NCBI RefSeq assembly: GCF_049472135.1
Contig: NZ_JBMOVV010000001.1
Coordinates: 372,001-436,000, forward strand
Length of the DNA stretch: 64,000 nucleotides
Origin: Arcobacter_B sp049472135
GTDB lineage: Bacteria; Campylobacterota; Campylobacteria; Campylobacterales; Arcobacteraceae
Reading direction: 5' to 3'
Shown: piece by piece, positions 8,841 through 18,063 of the stretch
Numbering within the stretch: position 1 is the stretch's first letter
Layout: each line of letters begins with the position of its first letter
Program-made: the position numbers and the translations under genes
The notes under the pieces: generated by a model
What the model was told of the DNA's origin: nothing
Database searches by the model: none
Seen by the model: the letters and a program-made list of their open reading frames with translations, nothing else

Positions 8841-9089
8841 TTAAGCCTTTATATTCAATAATGAATCTGTTACTTGCTGTTGAGCAATTAAACCTTGTGC
8901 ATTTGCTTCATAGGCAATTACCTGCGGAATTTGATTTACAATACTATTTATAAAATCTGCCGTAACTTCTTGTGTTGCTGGATCACCTGTGATATTTGCA
9001 ACTTGTGCTAGATTTGAAGCTGTTTGAGTTACTTGAGCTTGGGCTGCTAGCATTCCATTTAAACTATTACTGTCTGTTATTTGCATCAC
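8841..9089 (-). CDS. Small hypothetical, flagellar-rod-like C-terminus
   Basis: An 82-residue protein rich in Ala, Gln and Asn, with no signal peptide or membrane helix. The C-terminal stretch AYEANAQGLIAQQQVTDSLL resembles the terminal coiled coil of axial flagellar proteins (rod, hook), but no other flagellar signature is seen. Its 5' end overlaps the upstream putative metalloprotease gene by 23 bases. The next gene is trxC. Function unknown. Confidence 0.6.
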   Translation of the reverse strand: MMQITDSNSLNGMLAAQAQVTQTASNLAQVANITGDPATQEVTADFINSIVNQIPQVIAYEANAQGLIAQQQVTDSLLNIKA

Positions 9090-9576
9090 TTACTCCTTCA
9101 TTTTCTTGCTTACTTAAAATAAGCATTTTATTTAAATTTGCTGCTCTTGCTATTGAAGCATCAGCACTACTTAATTCACTTGGAGCTCCTGCTGATTTTG
9201 ATAATCGATCAAGTTTTGCAAGTGCTGCGTCTTTGTCTTGAGGTAAAGAAGTATCAAGTCTAACATGTCCACCTGTTGCATAAAGCTTTCCATCAGGTCC
9301 CATTTGATAGTTGTATGAAATAGCACCTTTTGTATCAGCTAAACTTGCATGTTGCTGTTCATGAGCTTTTGTTTGAGAATCAAGTCTTTTGAATTTTTCT
9401 AATACTCTTTGGTAATCATTTTCATCATAGTTTTTTTCACCAATATTAACAGTATCAGTTTTTTCAAATGATGATTTTTGTTCCTCTTTTTTATCAATAG
9501 CAGAAAGCTCAGCTTTTTTAATAGCTATTTGTTGATGTATTGAAGAGGCAGATTGGTATCTATCAAAAATTTCCAT
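9067..9576 (-). CDS. Putative metalloprotease, CJM1_0395/SprA-related family
   Basis: A 169-residue protein of the family annotated in Campylobacter as putative metalloprotease CJM1_0395. The zinc-protease-like HEQQH is at residues 72-76, followed by GAISYNYQMGPDGKLYATGGHV, the conserved core of SprA-related proteins. The C-terminal third has the DASIARAANLNKM segment. No signal peptide is visible. Catalytic activity has not been shown for the family as far as I know. It overlaps the 82-residue hypothetical downstream. Confidence 0.75.
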   Translation of the reverse strand: MEIFDRYQSASSIHQQIAIKKAELSAIDKKEEQKSSFEKTDTVNIGEKNYDENDYQRVLEKFKRLDSQTKAHEQQHASLADTKGAISYNYQMGPDGKLYATGGHVRLDTSLPQDKDAALAKLDRLSKSAGAPSELSSADASIARAANLNKMLILSKQENEGVSDANNRQ

Positions 9577-9680
9577 GATTCACCTCAATATATTTATAGT
9601 TAAATTTTATCTAATTTTTTAAGACTTGTAAATAAGAGAAAAGAAGCCCCAAGTTATAGGACTTCTAAGAAATATAATAT

Positions 9681-11222
9681 TTAATAGTTGATTGCAACTT
9701 TATAGTTTGGATCATCTTCTTCATAAGTACAAAATGGTCCAGCATTTTTAAGAATTTTTTTACAATCTTTACTTAAATGTCTGATTACAAGTTTTTTGTT
9801 TGCATCAGCATATTTTTTTGTAATAGCATCAATTGCTTCAACCCCTGATATATCCATAACTCTAGAGTTTTTAAAGTCTAATATTACAGTTTGTGGGTCA
9901 TTTTCAATATCAAAATTTTCATTAAATGATGTAACACTTCCAAAAAATAAAGGACCATCAAAATCATAAACTTTTGAACCATCTTCTTCTGTATGTGTTT
10001 TTGCAGTAACCTTTGCATGATTCCATGCAAATACTAAAGCAGAGATAATAACTCCTGAGATAACAGCAATTGCTAAATCTTCAACAATAGTAATTCCTGT
10101 TACTGTTACAAGTACAAAAGCATCACTTTTAGGCATTTTTGTAATTCTTGCAAAAGAACTCCACTCAAAAGTTCCTATAGAAACCATAAACATAATTCCA
10201 ACTAGAATAGCAACAGGAATAATATTTAAAAGGTCAGTTAATGTTGCAACTAATAAAATAAGACCAATAGAAGCTACAACACCTGATAATCTACCTAATC
10301 CACCAGATGTATAGTTAATTATTGATTGACCAATCATCGCACATCCTGGCATTGCACCAAAGAATCCACAAGTAATATTTCCAGTTCCTTGTGCAATACA
10401 CTCTTGATTTGCACTACCTCTTGTGTTGCTAATCTCATCTAAAACAGATAAAGTCAATAATGACTCAATAACACCAACAAGTGCTACAATAACTGCATAT
10501 GGAAGTACTAACATAAATGCATCAAAATCTAAAATTACATCAGGAATATGAAATTGTGGTAATAAACCTTTAAATTCAGTTAAGTTTGCTAAATCTCCTA
10601 CAAGTTTCGTTTCTGTACCTGTAAAATATACAATAACAGTAAACAAAATAATTGCTACTAGTCCACCTGGAACAGCAGAAGTAAATTTAGGTAAGAAGTA
10701 CATAATAGCCATTGTTCCAATGATGATACCATACATAATCATACCAGCACCATCTAAGAATTTAAATTGACTAGTTGCAATCACTACTGCTAGACCATTT
10801 ACGAATCCATGAAGAGCAGGCTGTGGTACTAAACGAATAAATTTACCCATTTTAAATGCACCAATTAAAATCTGAATAGTTCCTGCAACAATACCTGTTA
10901 AAGTAATGTACTGAATAATACCAAATGAAAGAGCATCACCTGTAAGACCTTGTGCCATAAGAAGCTCTTTTGCAGCAATACTTACACCAACTAAAACAAT
11001 CGCAACTGCACCTGTAGCACCAGAAATCATACCTGGTTTTCCACCCATTAACGCAGTAATAAGTCCAAGTATAAATGCAGCATAAAGACCAACAATAGGA
11101 CTAACTTGTGCAATAAATGAGAATGCAATAGCTTCAGGTACTAATGCAACTGCTACAACAAGCCCAGATAGAATGTCACTTTTAGGGTTTTTCCCTATAA
11201 AAGTATCTTTTATATTTAACAA
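9681..11222 (-). CDS. SulP family anion transporter with STAS domain
   Basis: A 513-residue SulP/SLC26 transporter. About 10-14 membrane helices cover residues 15-400, beginning with the family's DILSGLVVAVALVPEAIAFS segment, and a cytoplasmic STAS domain covers about 415-510 (DFKNSRVMDISGVEAID). Likely substrates are sulfate, bicarbonate or dicarboxylates; sequence alone does not decide. The start is TTG. The gene stands alone, divergent from a GGDEF gene. A second, distinct SulP transporter is encoded at 22498-24069. Confidence 0.88.
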   Translation of the reverse strand: MLNIKDTFIGKNPKSDILSGLVVAVALVPEAIAFSFIAQVSPIVGLYAAFILGLITALMGGKPGMISGATGAVAIVLVGVSIAAKELLMAQGLTGDALSFGIIQYITLTGIVAGTIQILIGAFKMGKFIRLVPQPALHGFVNGLAVVIATSQFKFLDGAGMIMYGIIIGTMAIMYFLPKFTSAVPGGLVAIILFTVIVYFTGTETKLVGDLANLTEFKGLLPQFHIPDVILDFDAFMLVLPYAVIVALVGVIESLLTLSVLDEISNTRGSANQECIAQGTGNITCGFFGAMPGCAMIGQSIINYTSGGLGRLSGVVASIGLILLVATLTDLLNIIPVAILVGIMFMVSIGTFEWSSFARITKMPKSDAFVLVTVTGITIVEDLAIAVISGVIISALVFAWNHAKVTAKTHTEEDGSKVYDFDGPLFFGSVTSFNENFDIENDPQTVILDFKNSRVMDISGVEAIDAITKKYADANKKLVIRHLSKDCKKILKNAGPFCTYEEDDPNYKVAINY

Positions 11223-11312
11223 ATTTGAAACCTTTGTGTTTGTATTAATTCGCGATGATACCTAAGATGTACTTTAATGTTAGTTAAATGATTTTTTGAA
11301 TAAAATATTGCG

Positions 11313-12419
11313 ATGAAATATAATTTTTTTAAATCAGTTACTTTTAAATTAATAATGTTAGTTTTTATTGTAATGTTCGCTTTAATTACAGCTTCACTAA
11401 TATTTAACTCACATATTGATAAATTAAAAAAACAGATTGATAATATCTATTTTGGAAACTTTATTCCTGTAGTAAAACTAGAAAAAATTCAAGATAATTA
11501 TAGAAAAATTATATCATGTAGAACTCTAAAATATGTATGCGATTTTAAAGAAGAACAGCAAAGTATTGAAAAAGAGTGGGAATACTACTTTAGTGCTTAT
11601 AAAAATGCAAAAGAAAAAGAAGTAGTAAATAGTGTAGATAAATCAATAAAAGAGACTTTTAAACTAAACAAGCTTCATCTATTTAAAAAAATAGTAAAAA
11701 AAATCGATTATTTAATTGAATATGAAACTCAAATGGCTTTTAAACAAAGGAAACTTTTTTTAAAAGATTATCAAAGTATGAAAGACTTCTTATTATATAG
11801 TGTGATTTCTATTATTGTGCTTTCTTTTGGACTTATAGGTTTTATAATCTTGCAAGTTGTAAAAAAAGACAATCAGTTAAGAATCTTAAATAAAAAATAT
11901 AAGATAGAATCAATTACTGATGGAATGACTAAACTCTATAATAGAAAATATTTTGATACTATTTTTGATAATATGCCGTTTATAGCAAATGCTAATAATT
12001 GGCAATGTGCATTTATAATTTTAGATATCGACTTTTTTAAACAGTATAATGACACTTATGGTCATGATTTAGGTGATGAGACTTTAAAAAAGGTAGCTGT
12101 TACTTTGAAAGATTACTTTAATCAAAAATATGAGTTTGTATTTAGATTAGGTGGTGAAGAGTTTGGTGTAGTTTTATTTGATATTGATGAAACTACTTTA
12201 CAAAGCTGTTTAGAAGATATAAATAGAAGAATAATTGAGTTAAATATTGAGCATAAAGGTAGTAAAATACTAGATGTTGTATCTGTATCTATTGGGGCTA
12301 TAATTTATGAGCCAAATAGTTATGTTTCAGCAAATAAGCTTTACAAATTAGCCGATGAATGTTTATATAAATCAAAACAGAATGGTAGAAATCAATACCA
12401 TATTTACAAAGGGGAATAA
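11313..12419 (+). CDS. Membrane diguanylate cyclase
   Basis: A 368-residue GGDEF protein with two membrane helices (about residues 10-30 and 160-182) enclosing a periplasmic helical sensor of about 130 residues with a CRTLKYVC segment (two Cys six residues apart). The catalytic GGEEF is at 280-284. The RxxD inhibitory site is absent: the equivalent positions read QKYE, so product inhibition is probably weak. The periplasmic input domain resembles four-helix chemoreceptor-type sensors, but no ligand can be named. Its stop overlaps the ATG of pssA by one base. Confidence 0.85.
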   Translation: MKYNFFKSVTFKLIMLVFIVMFALITASLIFNSHIDKLKKQIDNIYFGNFIPVVKLEKIQDNYRKIISCRTLKYVCDFKEEQQSIEKEWEYYFSAYKNAKEKEVVNSVDKSIKETFKLNKLHLFKKIVKKIDYLIEYETQMAFKQRKLFLKDYQSMKDFLLYSVISIIVLSFGLIGFIILQVVKKDNQLRILNKKYKIESITDGMTKLYNRKYFDTIFDNMPFIANANNWQCAFIILDIDFFKQYNDTYGHDLGDETLKKVAVTLKDYFNQKYEFVFRLGGEEFGVVLFDIDETTLQSCLEDINRRIIELNIEHKGSKILDVVSVSIGAIIYEPNSYVSANKLYKLADECLYKSKQNGRNQYHIYKGE

Positions 12420-12976
12420 TGACATTTTTGTTCAATAAAAACAACCATTTTAATTTAGCAAATATAGTGACTTTTTTTAATATAACTTCGGGAATATTTG
12501 CTATTTATTTTTTAACTCATCAAGAGTTTTTTGCAGCAGCACTTTTTGCATGGCTTGCAGGTGGATTTGATATTATAGATGGAAAAATTGCAAGAAAATA
12601 TAATCTTTCAACAGAGTTTGGAATTCAGTTAGATTCGTATGCTGACTTTTTATCTTTTGTTATTGTTCCTACTATGTATATTTATTTTGCAGTAATAGAT
12701 ACAAAAGAGTTAGAGTTAAACACAGTTTTAGTTATTTTTGCTTTTGTTTATTATGTAATTTCAGGACTTAGAAGATTAATACAGTTTAATATTAATTCTA
12801 ATGAAGGTGAAGTTGAAAAGTACTTTACAGGAGTTCCAACACCATTAGGAGCTATACTTCTATGGCTTACATATTTAATATATTTAACTGGATTTATAAA
12901 TGAAACAGTTGTTTTAGTTCTTATGATTGTTGTAGGTTACTTATTGAACTCAAAAGTTAAAATCCCACACCCATAA
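12419..12976 (+). CDS. pssA: CDP-diacylglycerol-serine O-phosphatidyltransferase
   Basis: A 185-residue CDP-alcohol phosphatidyltransferase. The full catalytic signature DGx2ARx8Gx3Dx3D is present near residues 46-68. Five to six membrane helices fill the rest. The short length and the sequence NLANIVTFFNITSGIFAIYF fit the PssA subgroup that makes phosphatidylserine, the precursor of phosphatidylethanolamine. A phosphatidylglycerophosphate synthase is a less likely alternative. The start overlaps the diguanylate cyclase stop (ATGA-type junction), and a ppx-like gene follows after 12 bases. Confidence 0.82.
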   Translation: MTFLFNKNNHFNLANIVTFFNITSGIFAIYFLTHQEFFAAALFAWLAGGFDIIDGKIARKYNLSTEFGIQLDSYADFLSFVIVPTMYIYFAVIDTKELELNTVLVIFAFVYYVISGLRRLIQFNINSNEGEVEKYFTGVPTPLGAILLWLTYLIYLTGFINETVVLVLMIVVGYLLNSKVKIPHP

Positions 12977-12988
12977 GCAGTTGTATTA

Positions 12989-13903
12989 ATGAATGAAATA
13001 GTAAGTATTGATTTAGGTTCAAACTCTTTTAGAGTATTGAAATATGATTGTAAAAATGAAAAAATAGTTGCTGAATTTAATGAAGTAGTTGGAATGGCTG
13101 ATGGTTTAGTAGAAACTAAACAAATATCAAAAGAGGCTATTTTAAGAGTAGTTAATGCTATAAATAAGTCTGTTGAAATTGTAAAATATGATACAAAAAA
13201 AGCAGTTGCTGTTACAACTGCTGCTATGAGAAAAGCTTCTAATAGTAAAGAAGTTTTAGCATATTTTGAAGATAAAACAGGAGTTAAATTCACAATTATT
13301 GATGGAGAAGAAGAAGCTAGGCTTACTTTATTAGCTGTAAAACATGCTTTAAAAAGAGAAAAAATAGATTCTTCAAAGTTTATTCTTTTAGATATTGGTG
13401 GAGGTTCTACTGAAATAATCGTAAATACTGAAGAATCATATAAAGCTCGTAGTTTCGATTTTGGTATTGTAACTATGACTCAAGAGTATTTACACTATCA
13501 TGCTTTAAATAGTGATTTAGAAAAAAGAAAAAAAGAGATAAAAAGTTTTTTAGATAGTTTAAAGATAAATTTAGATGAATACACTTTTGTTGCAACAGCA
13601 GGTACTCCAACAACAGTTGCAGCTGTAAAATTAGGTCAAGACTTTTTTTCTTATGATAAAGATGCTGTAAATGGAACTATAGTGAATCTAGATGATTTAC
13701 AAACTTGTTTAACACTTTTAACTAACTCTTCAAAAGATGAGATTACAAAACTTGTAGGAAGAGGAAGAGTTGAATTTATAGAAGTTGGAATCTTTATTTA
13801 CCAAGCAATATATGAAGTTTTAGAAAAAACAGAATCAATTGTTTTAGATGACGGATTAAGAGAAGGTGTTGCGATAAATGAATGTATAAAGTGTAAGGCT
13901 TAA
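12989..13903 (+). CDS. Ppx/GppA family phosphatase
   Basis: A 304-residue exopolyphosphatase/pppGpp phosphohydrolase of the actin-fold Ppx/GppA family. Phosphate-binding motifs are visible: SIDLGSNSFR at residues 4-13, TTAAMRKASN near 76-85 and LDIGGGSTEI near 135-144. The short form without the C-terminal HD region is usual in Campylobacterota. It would degrade polyphosphate or convert pppGpp to ppGpp. It runs 12 bases after pssA, and its end overlaps the convergent flagellin-like gene by 4 bases. Confidence 0.87.
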   Translation: MNEIVSIDLGSNSFRVLKYDCKNEKIVAEFNEVVGMADGLVETKQISKEAILRVVNAINKSVEIVKYDTKKAVAVTTAAMRKASNSKEVLAYFEDKTGVKFTIIDGEEEARLTLLAVKHALKREKIDSSKFILLDIGGGSTEIIVNTEESYKARSFDFGIVTMTQEYLHYHALNSDLEKRKKEIKSFLDSLKINLDEYTFVATAGTPTTVAAVKLGQDFFSYDKDAVNGTIVNLDDLQTCLTLLTNSSKDEITKLVGRGRVEFIEVGIFIYQAIYEVLEKTESIVLDDGLREGVAINECIKCKA

Positions 13904-13921
13904 GATAAAAGTCTTACACTT
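13889..13921. terminator. Bidirectional terminator over two convergent gene ends
   Basis: The arms AAGTGTAAG and CTTACACTT surround the overlapping stop codons of the Ppx/GppA gene and the flagellin-like gene. The 9-base stem can form on either transcript. No long T-run follows, so efficiency is uncertain. Confidence 0.5.
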
Positions 13922-14709
13922 TGTTCTTGAACTATATTCGCTTGAGAAGCTGCCAAATAACCTGCATTAGCATTTACATTTGTTTTATTAAAATCTGTTG
14001 ATTCTTTGCCAAAATCCTTTAATTGATTAGCTTTATTTTGGTTATATAGATTTTGTTGCTCAACAATATTCTCTTTTGCACTACTTTCTAATCTATTCCC
14101 AAACTCAGTAAATTCAGAAGTAACTGCTTGTAGTTGTCTTGAAGCTTCTTCAACTTGTTTAGAAACTCTTTGTAAATCGGGAAGATTATTTAGATTTGCT
14201 TCATTTAATTCACCAAATATATCATTTGCTAATTGAGGTGTGTTTGGTTTTTCTATTGAAAAATTATTATTACTAGTATTTACTTCAATAGTTGTAGTTT
14301 CATCTAAAGAGTCTCTACTTAATAGTGTTTGTCTATTAAATTTTGTTTCATATGCAATCTCATTGAAGTTTTTTAAATCTTCATTTATTTCTTGTTTTAT
14401 ATCATTTTTATCTCTTGCTTCAAATTCATTGTTTTCAACTTTTTGAAGTTTATCTTGTATATTTGACAAAAACTCTTGCTGCTTTTCTAGAGATTTTTCA
14501 GAAATTTTAGTAATAGCAAGACCTTCATTTATACTTTGTATATTTAAAGATAACTCATCTCTTTTTTGATTATATTGGTTAACTGATAATACAAGAGAAG
14601 CATTTTCAACATTTTCAATTTTATTGCTTTGTTGTGTTTTACCAGTTTGTAGGGATGAGGGAGTATTATTTAAGGTACTAATATTATTATTAATATTATT
14701 TACTTCCAT
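13900..14709 (-). CDS. Flagellin-like protein (FlaC-type candidate)
   Basis: A 269-residue protein with flagellin-like ends. Residues about 35-90 (LVLSVNQYNQKRDELSLNIQ, then INEGLAITKISEKSLEKQQE) match the pattern of the flagellin N-terminal helix, and the C-terminus (ASQANIVQEQSVRLLS) matches the terminal ANxxxQxVxRLL helix. The middle is short, Asn-rich and lacks the usual D2/D3 insert. This size and shape recall Campylobacter FlaC, a secreted flagellin homologue. It lies alone, away from any flagellar gene. An Asn/Thr-rich N-terminal 30 residues precede the helix. The role is inferred. Confidence 0.65.
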   Translation of the reverse strand: MEVNNINNNISTLNNTPSSLQTGKTQQSNKIENVENASLVLSVNQYNQKRDELSLNIQSINEGLAITKISEKSLEKQQEFLSNIQDKLQKVENNEFEARDKNDIKQEINEDLKNFNEIAYETKFNRQTLLSRDSLDETTTIEVNTSNNNFSIEKPNTPQLANDIFGELNEANLNNLPDLQRVSKQVEEASRQLQAVTSEFTEFGNRLESSAKENIVEQQNLYNQNKANQLKDFGKESTDFNKTNVNANAGYLAASQANIVQEQSVRLLS

Positions 14710-14827
14710 AATTTATCCTTACTATTTTTAATTTTTATTCTTAAATTATATTTAAATTTAGCTAAAGAAATTATAAAACAAATAATTTACGTTTCCATCT
14801 CTAAAGGTTAATTAATAATATTTTCTA

Positions 14828-14833
14828 TATAAT
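14828..14833 (+). promoter_or_regulatory. Probable -10 box of ilvBH
   Basis: TATAAT lies 31 bases before the ilvB ATG and is followed by a GGAGA ribosome site. No leader peptide rich in branched-chain amino acids and no attenuator hairpin are visible between it and the gene. Confidence 0.5.
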
Positions 14834-14863
14834 AATTGCTTTAATTTAAAACGGAGAAATGAT

Positions 14864-16561
14864 ATGAAAATGACGGGCGCAAAAATGGTTGTAGAATCAT
14901 TACATCAAGAAGGGGTTGAAGTAGTATTTGGATACCCTGGAGGCGCTATTATGAACGTCTACGATGAAATATACAAGCAAGATTATTTTGAACATATATT
15001 AAATAGACATGAACAAGCATCAATTATAGCTGCACAAGGTTATGCAAGATCAACTGGTAAAGTTGGTGTTGCTATTGTAACATCAGGTCCTGGTTTTACA
15101 AATGCAGTAACTGGTTTAGCTGATGCTTACATGGATTCTATTCCTTTGGTTGTTATTTCAGGGCAAGTTCCAACTACGATAATTGGAACTGATGGATTTC
15201 AAGAAATAGACGCTGTTGGTATATCAAGACCATGTACTAAACATAATTATTTAGTAAATAATATTGATGATTTACCAAGAATTATTAATGAAGCATTCCA
15301 TATTGCAAGCACTGGAAGACCAGGTCCAGTACATGTTGATATTCCAAAAGATATCACTGCAGAAATTTCTACTTTCAAATATCCAACAAAGCTTCATTTG
15401 CCAACTTATAAGCCAACTGTTAATTACAACAAAAGGCAACTAAAGAAAGCAATGACAGCAATAGCAAAAGCTAAAAAACCTTTATTATATATTGGTGGAG
15501 GGGCTATTCTTTCAAATTGTGGATATGAAATTAGAGAATTCGCTAAAAAAGCAAACATTCCTGCTGTTGAGACACTAATGGCAAGAGGAGTAATGGGTCA
15601 TGATAATCCATTATTCTTTGGTATGTTAGGTATGCATGGTGAGTTTGCAGCTAATATGGCTGCTTATGAGACTGATTTATTAATCTCACTTGGTGCTAGA
15701 TTTGATGATAGGGTAACTGGAAGACTTGATGAGTTTGCATCAAAAGCAAAGGTTATTCATGTTGATATTGACCCTACAAGTATTGGAAAGTTAGTTACAC
15801 CTGATTATCCAATTGTTGGAGATTTAAAACTTACTGTTGAAGCTATGATTGAAGCTTCAAATGAAGCAGAGTTTAATGATTACTCTAATTGGGTTGAGTT
15901 ATTAACTGAATATAGAGAAAAAGAACCATTAAGATACAATGATTCAAATGAAGTTATTAAACCACAATGGCCAATTGAAAGAGTTGGGCAATTGTTAGGT
16001 GAAAGAGCAATTGTTTCTACAGATGTTGGTCAACATCAAATGTGGACAGCTCAGTTCTATCCATTTGCTTATCCTAGACAATGGATTACTTCAGGTGGTT
16101 TAGGAACAATGGGATTTGGACTTCCTGCAGCTATGGGTGTAGCAAGAGCTTTTAAAGATACTGATAAAGTATCTGTTAACTTTACAGGTGATGGTTCAAT
16201 TCTTATGAATATTCAAGAGTTAATGACTTGTGTAGAGTATGAATTACCAGTTATCAACGTAATTTTAAATAATAATTATTTAGGAATGGTAAGACAGTGG
16301 CAAACAATGTTCTATGATAATAGACTTTCTGAAACTGACCTAACAGCTCAACCTGATTTCCCTAAATTAATTGAAGCCTTTGGTGGACTAGGATATAGAG
16401 TTACTACAAAAGAAGAGTTTGATGCAGCATTAAAAGATGCTGTTGAGAAAAGAAAACCTGCAATGATTGAAGTTATTGTTGCTAGAAATGAAGAAGTATT
16501 ACCAATGGTTCCAAATGGTCATGCTTTAAATGAAATGACGTTAATCGAGGGAGGAAAGTAA
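14864..16561 (+). CDS. ilvB: Acetolactate synthase large subunit
   Basis: A 565-residue thiamine-diphosphate enzyme making acetolactate or acetohydroxybutyrate for valine, leucine and isoleucine. The N-terminal ThDP-binding part has the catalytic Glu context (HEQASIIAAQGYARSTG, near residues 49-65). The FAD/central domain includes SLGARFDDRVTGR, and the C-terminal ThDP motif is GDGSILMNIQELMTCVEYELPVINVILNNN (GDGS to NN, around 444-473; stated as positions). Length fits the family. It is followed directly by ilvH with overlapping stop and start. Confidence 0.95.
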   Translation: MKMTGAKMVVESLHQEGVEVVFGYPGGAIMNVYDEIYKQDYFEHILNRHEQASIIAAQGYARSTGKVGVAIVTSGPGFTNAVTGLADAYMDSIPLVVISGQVPTTIIGTDGFQEIDAVGISRPCTKHNYLVNNIDDLPRIINEAFHIASTGRPGPVHVDIPKDITAEISTFKYPTKLHLPTYKPTVNYNKRQLKKAMTAIAKAKKPLLYIGGGAILSNCGYEIREFAKKANIPAVETLMARGVMGHDNPLFFGMLGMHGEFAANMAAYETDLLISLGARFDDRVTGRLDEFASKAKVIHVDIDPTSIGKLVTPDYPIVGDLKLTVEAMIEASNEAEFNDYSNWVELLTEYREKEPLRYNDSNEVIKPQWPIERVGQLLGERAIVSTDVGQHQMWTAQFYPFAYPRQWITSGGLGTMGFGLPAAMGVARAFKDTDKVSVNFTGDGSILMNIQELMTCVEYELPVINVILNNNYLGMVRQWQTMFYDNRLSETDLTAQPDFPKLIEAFGGLGYRVTTKEEFDAALKDAVEKRKPAMIEVIVARNEEVLPMVPNGHALNEMTLIEGGK

Positions 16562-17058
16562 TGTTTAAAGATAATCACTATTACGATACAGAACAAATCA
16601 GACAGGTTATCTCTGTAATCGTTATGAATGAAAACAGTGTTCTATCACGAATTGTAGGACTGTTTTCAGCAAGAGGTTACAATATTGATTCATTAACTGT
16701 TGCTCCTATTGAAGGTAGTGAATACTCTAGAATGACGATTGTTACAACTGGAGATAAAAGAGTAATTGATCAAATTGTAAAACAATTAAACAAACTAATT
16801 CCAGTATTAAAAGTAAATGAACACAGAAATGTAGTTGAAAAAGATACTGTAATTATGAAATTCTCAATTGATAATAATCTATCTGATATTGATGTTATCG
16901 CAAGAGCATACCATGGCTCTATTCAAAATGTGACAGATGAAGCTATAATTGTATCTGCTACAGATTCAAGTTCTAGAATTATGAACTTTATAAAAATTAT
17001 GCAAAAATTCAATCCACTTGAAGTAGTAAGAAGTGGTATTGTAGCAATGGAAAGATAA
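16561..17058 (+). CDS. ilvH: Acetolactate synthase small (regulatory) subunit
   Basis: A 165-residue regulatory subunit with an N-terminal ACT domain (ISVIVMNENSVLSRIVGLFS, then RGYNIDSLTVAP) and the usual C-terminal half. It binds IlvB and confers valine feedback inhibition in characterised homologues. The ATG overlaps the TAA of ilvB by one base, ensuring coupled synthesis. A strong terminator follows immediately. Confidence 0.94.
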   Translation: MFKDNHYYDTEQIRQVISVIVMNENSVLSRIVGLFSARGYNIDSLTVAPIEGSEYSRMTIVTTGDKRVIDQIVKQLNKLIPVLKVNEHRNVVEKDTVIMKFSIDNNLSDIDVIARAYHGSIQNVTDEAIIVSATDSSSRIMNFIKIMQKFNPLEVVRSGIVAMER

Positions 17059-17082
17059 GAGAAACTCTCTTATCTTTTTTTT
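17051..17082 (+). terminator. Rho-independent terminator of ilvBH
   Basis: GATAAGAG and CTCTTATC pair around a short loop and are followed by eight Ts. The stem begins within the ilvH stop codon region. It separates ilvBH from lpxD. Confidence 0.9.
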
Positions 17083-17105
17083 ATTAAACTCCCTTAAGGA
17101 TACTT

Positions 17106-18053
17106 ATGACACTACAAGAAATAGCAGAAACTTTAGAGCTTAAGTGTGATAGTAAGATTGAAATATCTGGATTAAATACTCTTAAAGACTCAAATGAAAA
17201 TGAATTAACTTTCCTTGAAAATAAAAAATATATAAAAGATTTAGAAAATACAAAAGCAGCAGCAGTATTAGTAAAAGAAGAACACGCATCAAGTGTTCCT
17301 ACTGGTACAATAGCTTTAGTTTGTGATGAGCCTTATTTATATTTGGCAAAAACTAGTAAACTTTTTGCACCAAATATTATTGAAGTTGAAGGTGAAAAAC
17401 CTTTAATTGGTGATGGAACTAAAGTAATGCCAAACGTTTATATTGGAAAAGGTTCATCAGTTGGTAAAAACTGTACAATAATGTCAGGAGCATTTATAGG
17501 TGATAATGTAACTATTGGTGATAATACAACTTTATATCCTAACACTACAGTGTATAGAGATTGTAAAATTGGTAGTGATTGTATTATTCATGCTGGAACT
17601 GTAATTGGAAGTGATGGTTTTGGCTTTGCAAATACTAAAGATGGTAAATATATAAAAATATATCAAAATGGTAATGTAGAGATTGGTAATGATGTAGAAA
17701 TAGGTGCTAATAGTGCAATAGATAGAGCAGTATTTAAATCTACAATTATTGAAGATGGAGTTAGAATTGATAACTTAGTTCATATTGGACATAATTGTAA
17801 ATTATCAAGAGGATGTATCTTGACTGGGCAAGTTGGTCTTTCAGGTTCAACAACATTACATCAATATGTAATCATGGGTGGACAAAGTGCTACTGCTGGG
17901 CATTTAGAAATAGCACCATTTACAACTATTGCAGCAAGAGGTGGTGTAACTAAAACTATTACTGAACCTAAAAAATCATGGGCCGGTTTTCCTTTAATGA
18001 ATCACAGACAATGGTTAAAACTTCAGGGAAGAATTGCAAAATTATTAAAATAA
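17106..18053 (+). CDS. lpxD: UDP-3-O-acylglucosamine N-acyltransferase LpxD
   Basis: A 315-residue lipid A biosynthesis acyltransferase. After an N-terminal uridine-binding domain (about 1-95) come left-handed beta-helix hexapeptide repeats (about 100-275) and a C-terminal helical tail. The catalytic His lies in LVHIGHNCKL near residue 235. It transfers a 3-hydroxyacyl chain to UDP-3-O-acylglucosamine. A GGATAC-type ribosome site precedes the ATG. The ftsK reading frame follows within about 10 bases. Confidence 0.94.
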   Translation: MTLQEIAETLELKCDSKIEISGLNTLKDSNENELTFLENKKYIKDLENTKAAAVLVKEEHASSVPTGTIALVCDEPYLYLAKTSKLFAPNIIEVEGEKPLIGDGTKVMPNVYIGKGSSVGKNCTIMSGAFIGDNVTIGDNTTLYPNTTVYRDCKIGSDCIIHAGTVIGSDGFGFANTKDGKYIKIYQNGNVEIGNDVEIGANSAIDRAVFKSTIIEDGVRIDNLVHIGHNCKLSRGCILTGQVGLSGSTTLHQYVIMGGQSATAGHLEIAPFTTIAARGGVTKTITEPKKSWAGFPLMNHRQWLKLQGRIAKLLK

Positions 18054-18063
18054 GGGATATAAA

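Noticed and set aside
8996..9241. Plus-strand 81-residue frame over the metalloprotease region
   Set aside because: It overlaps two well-supported minus-strand genes and has no family resemblance.
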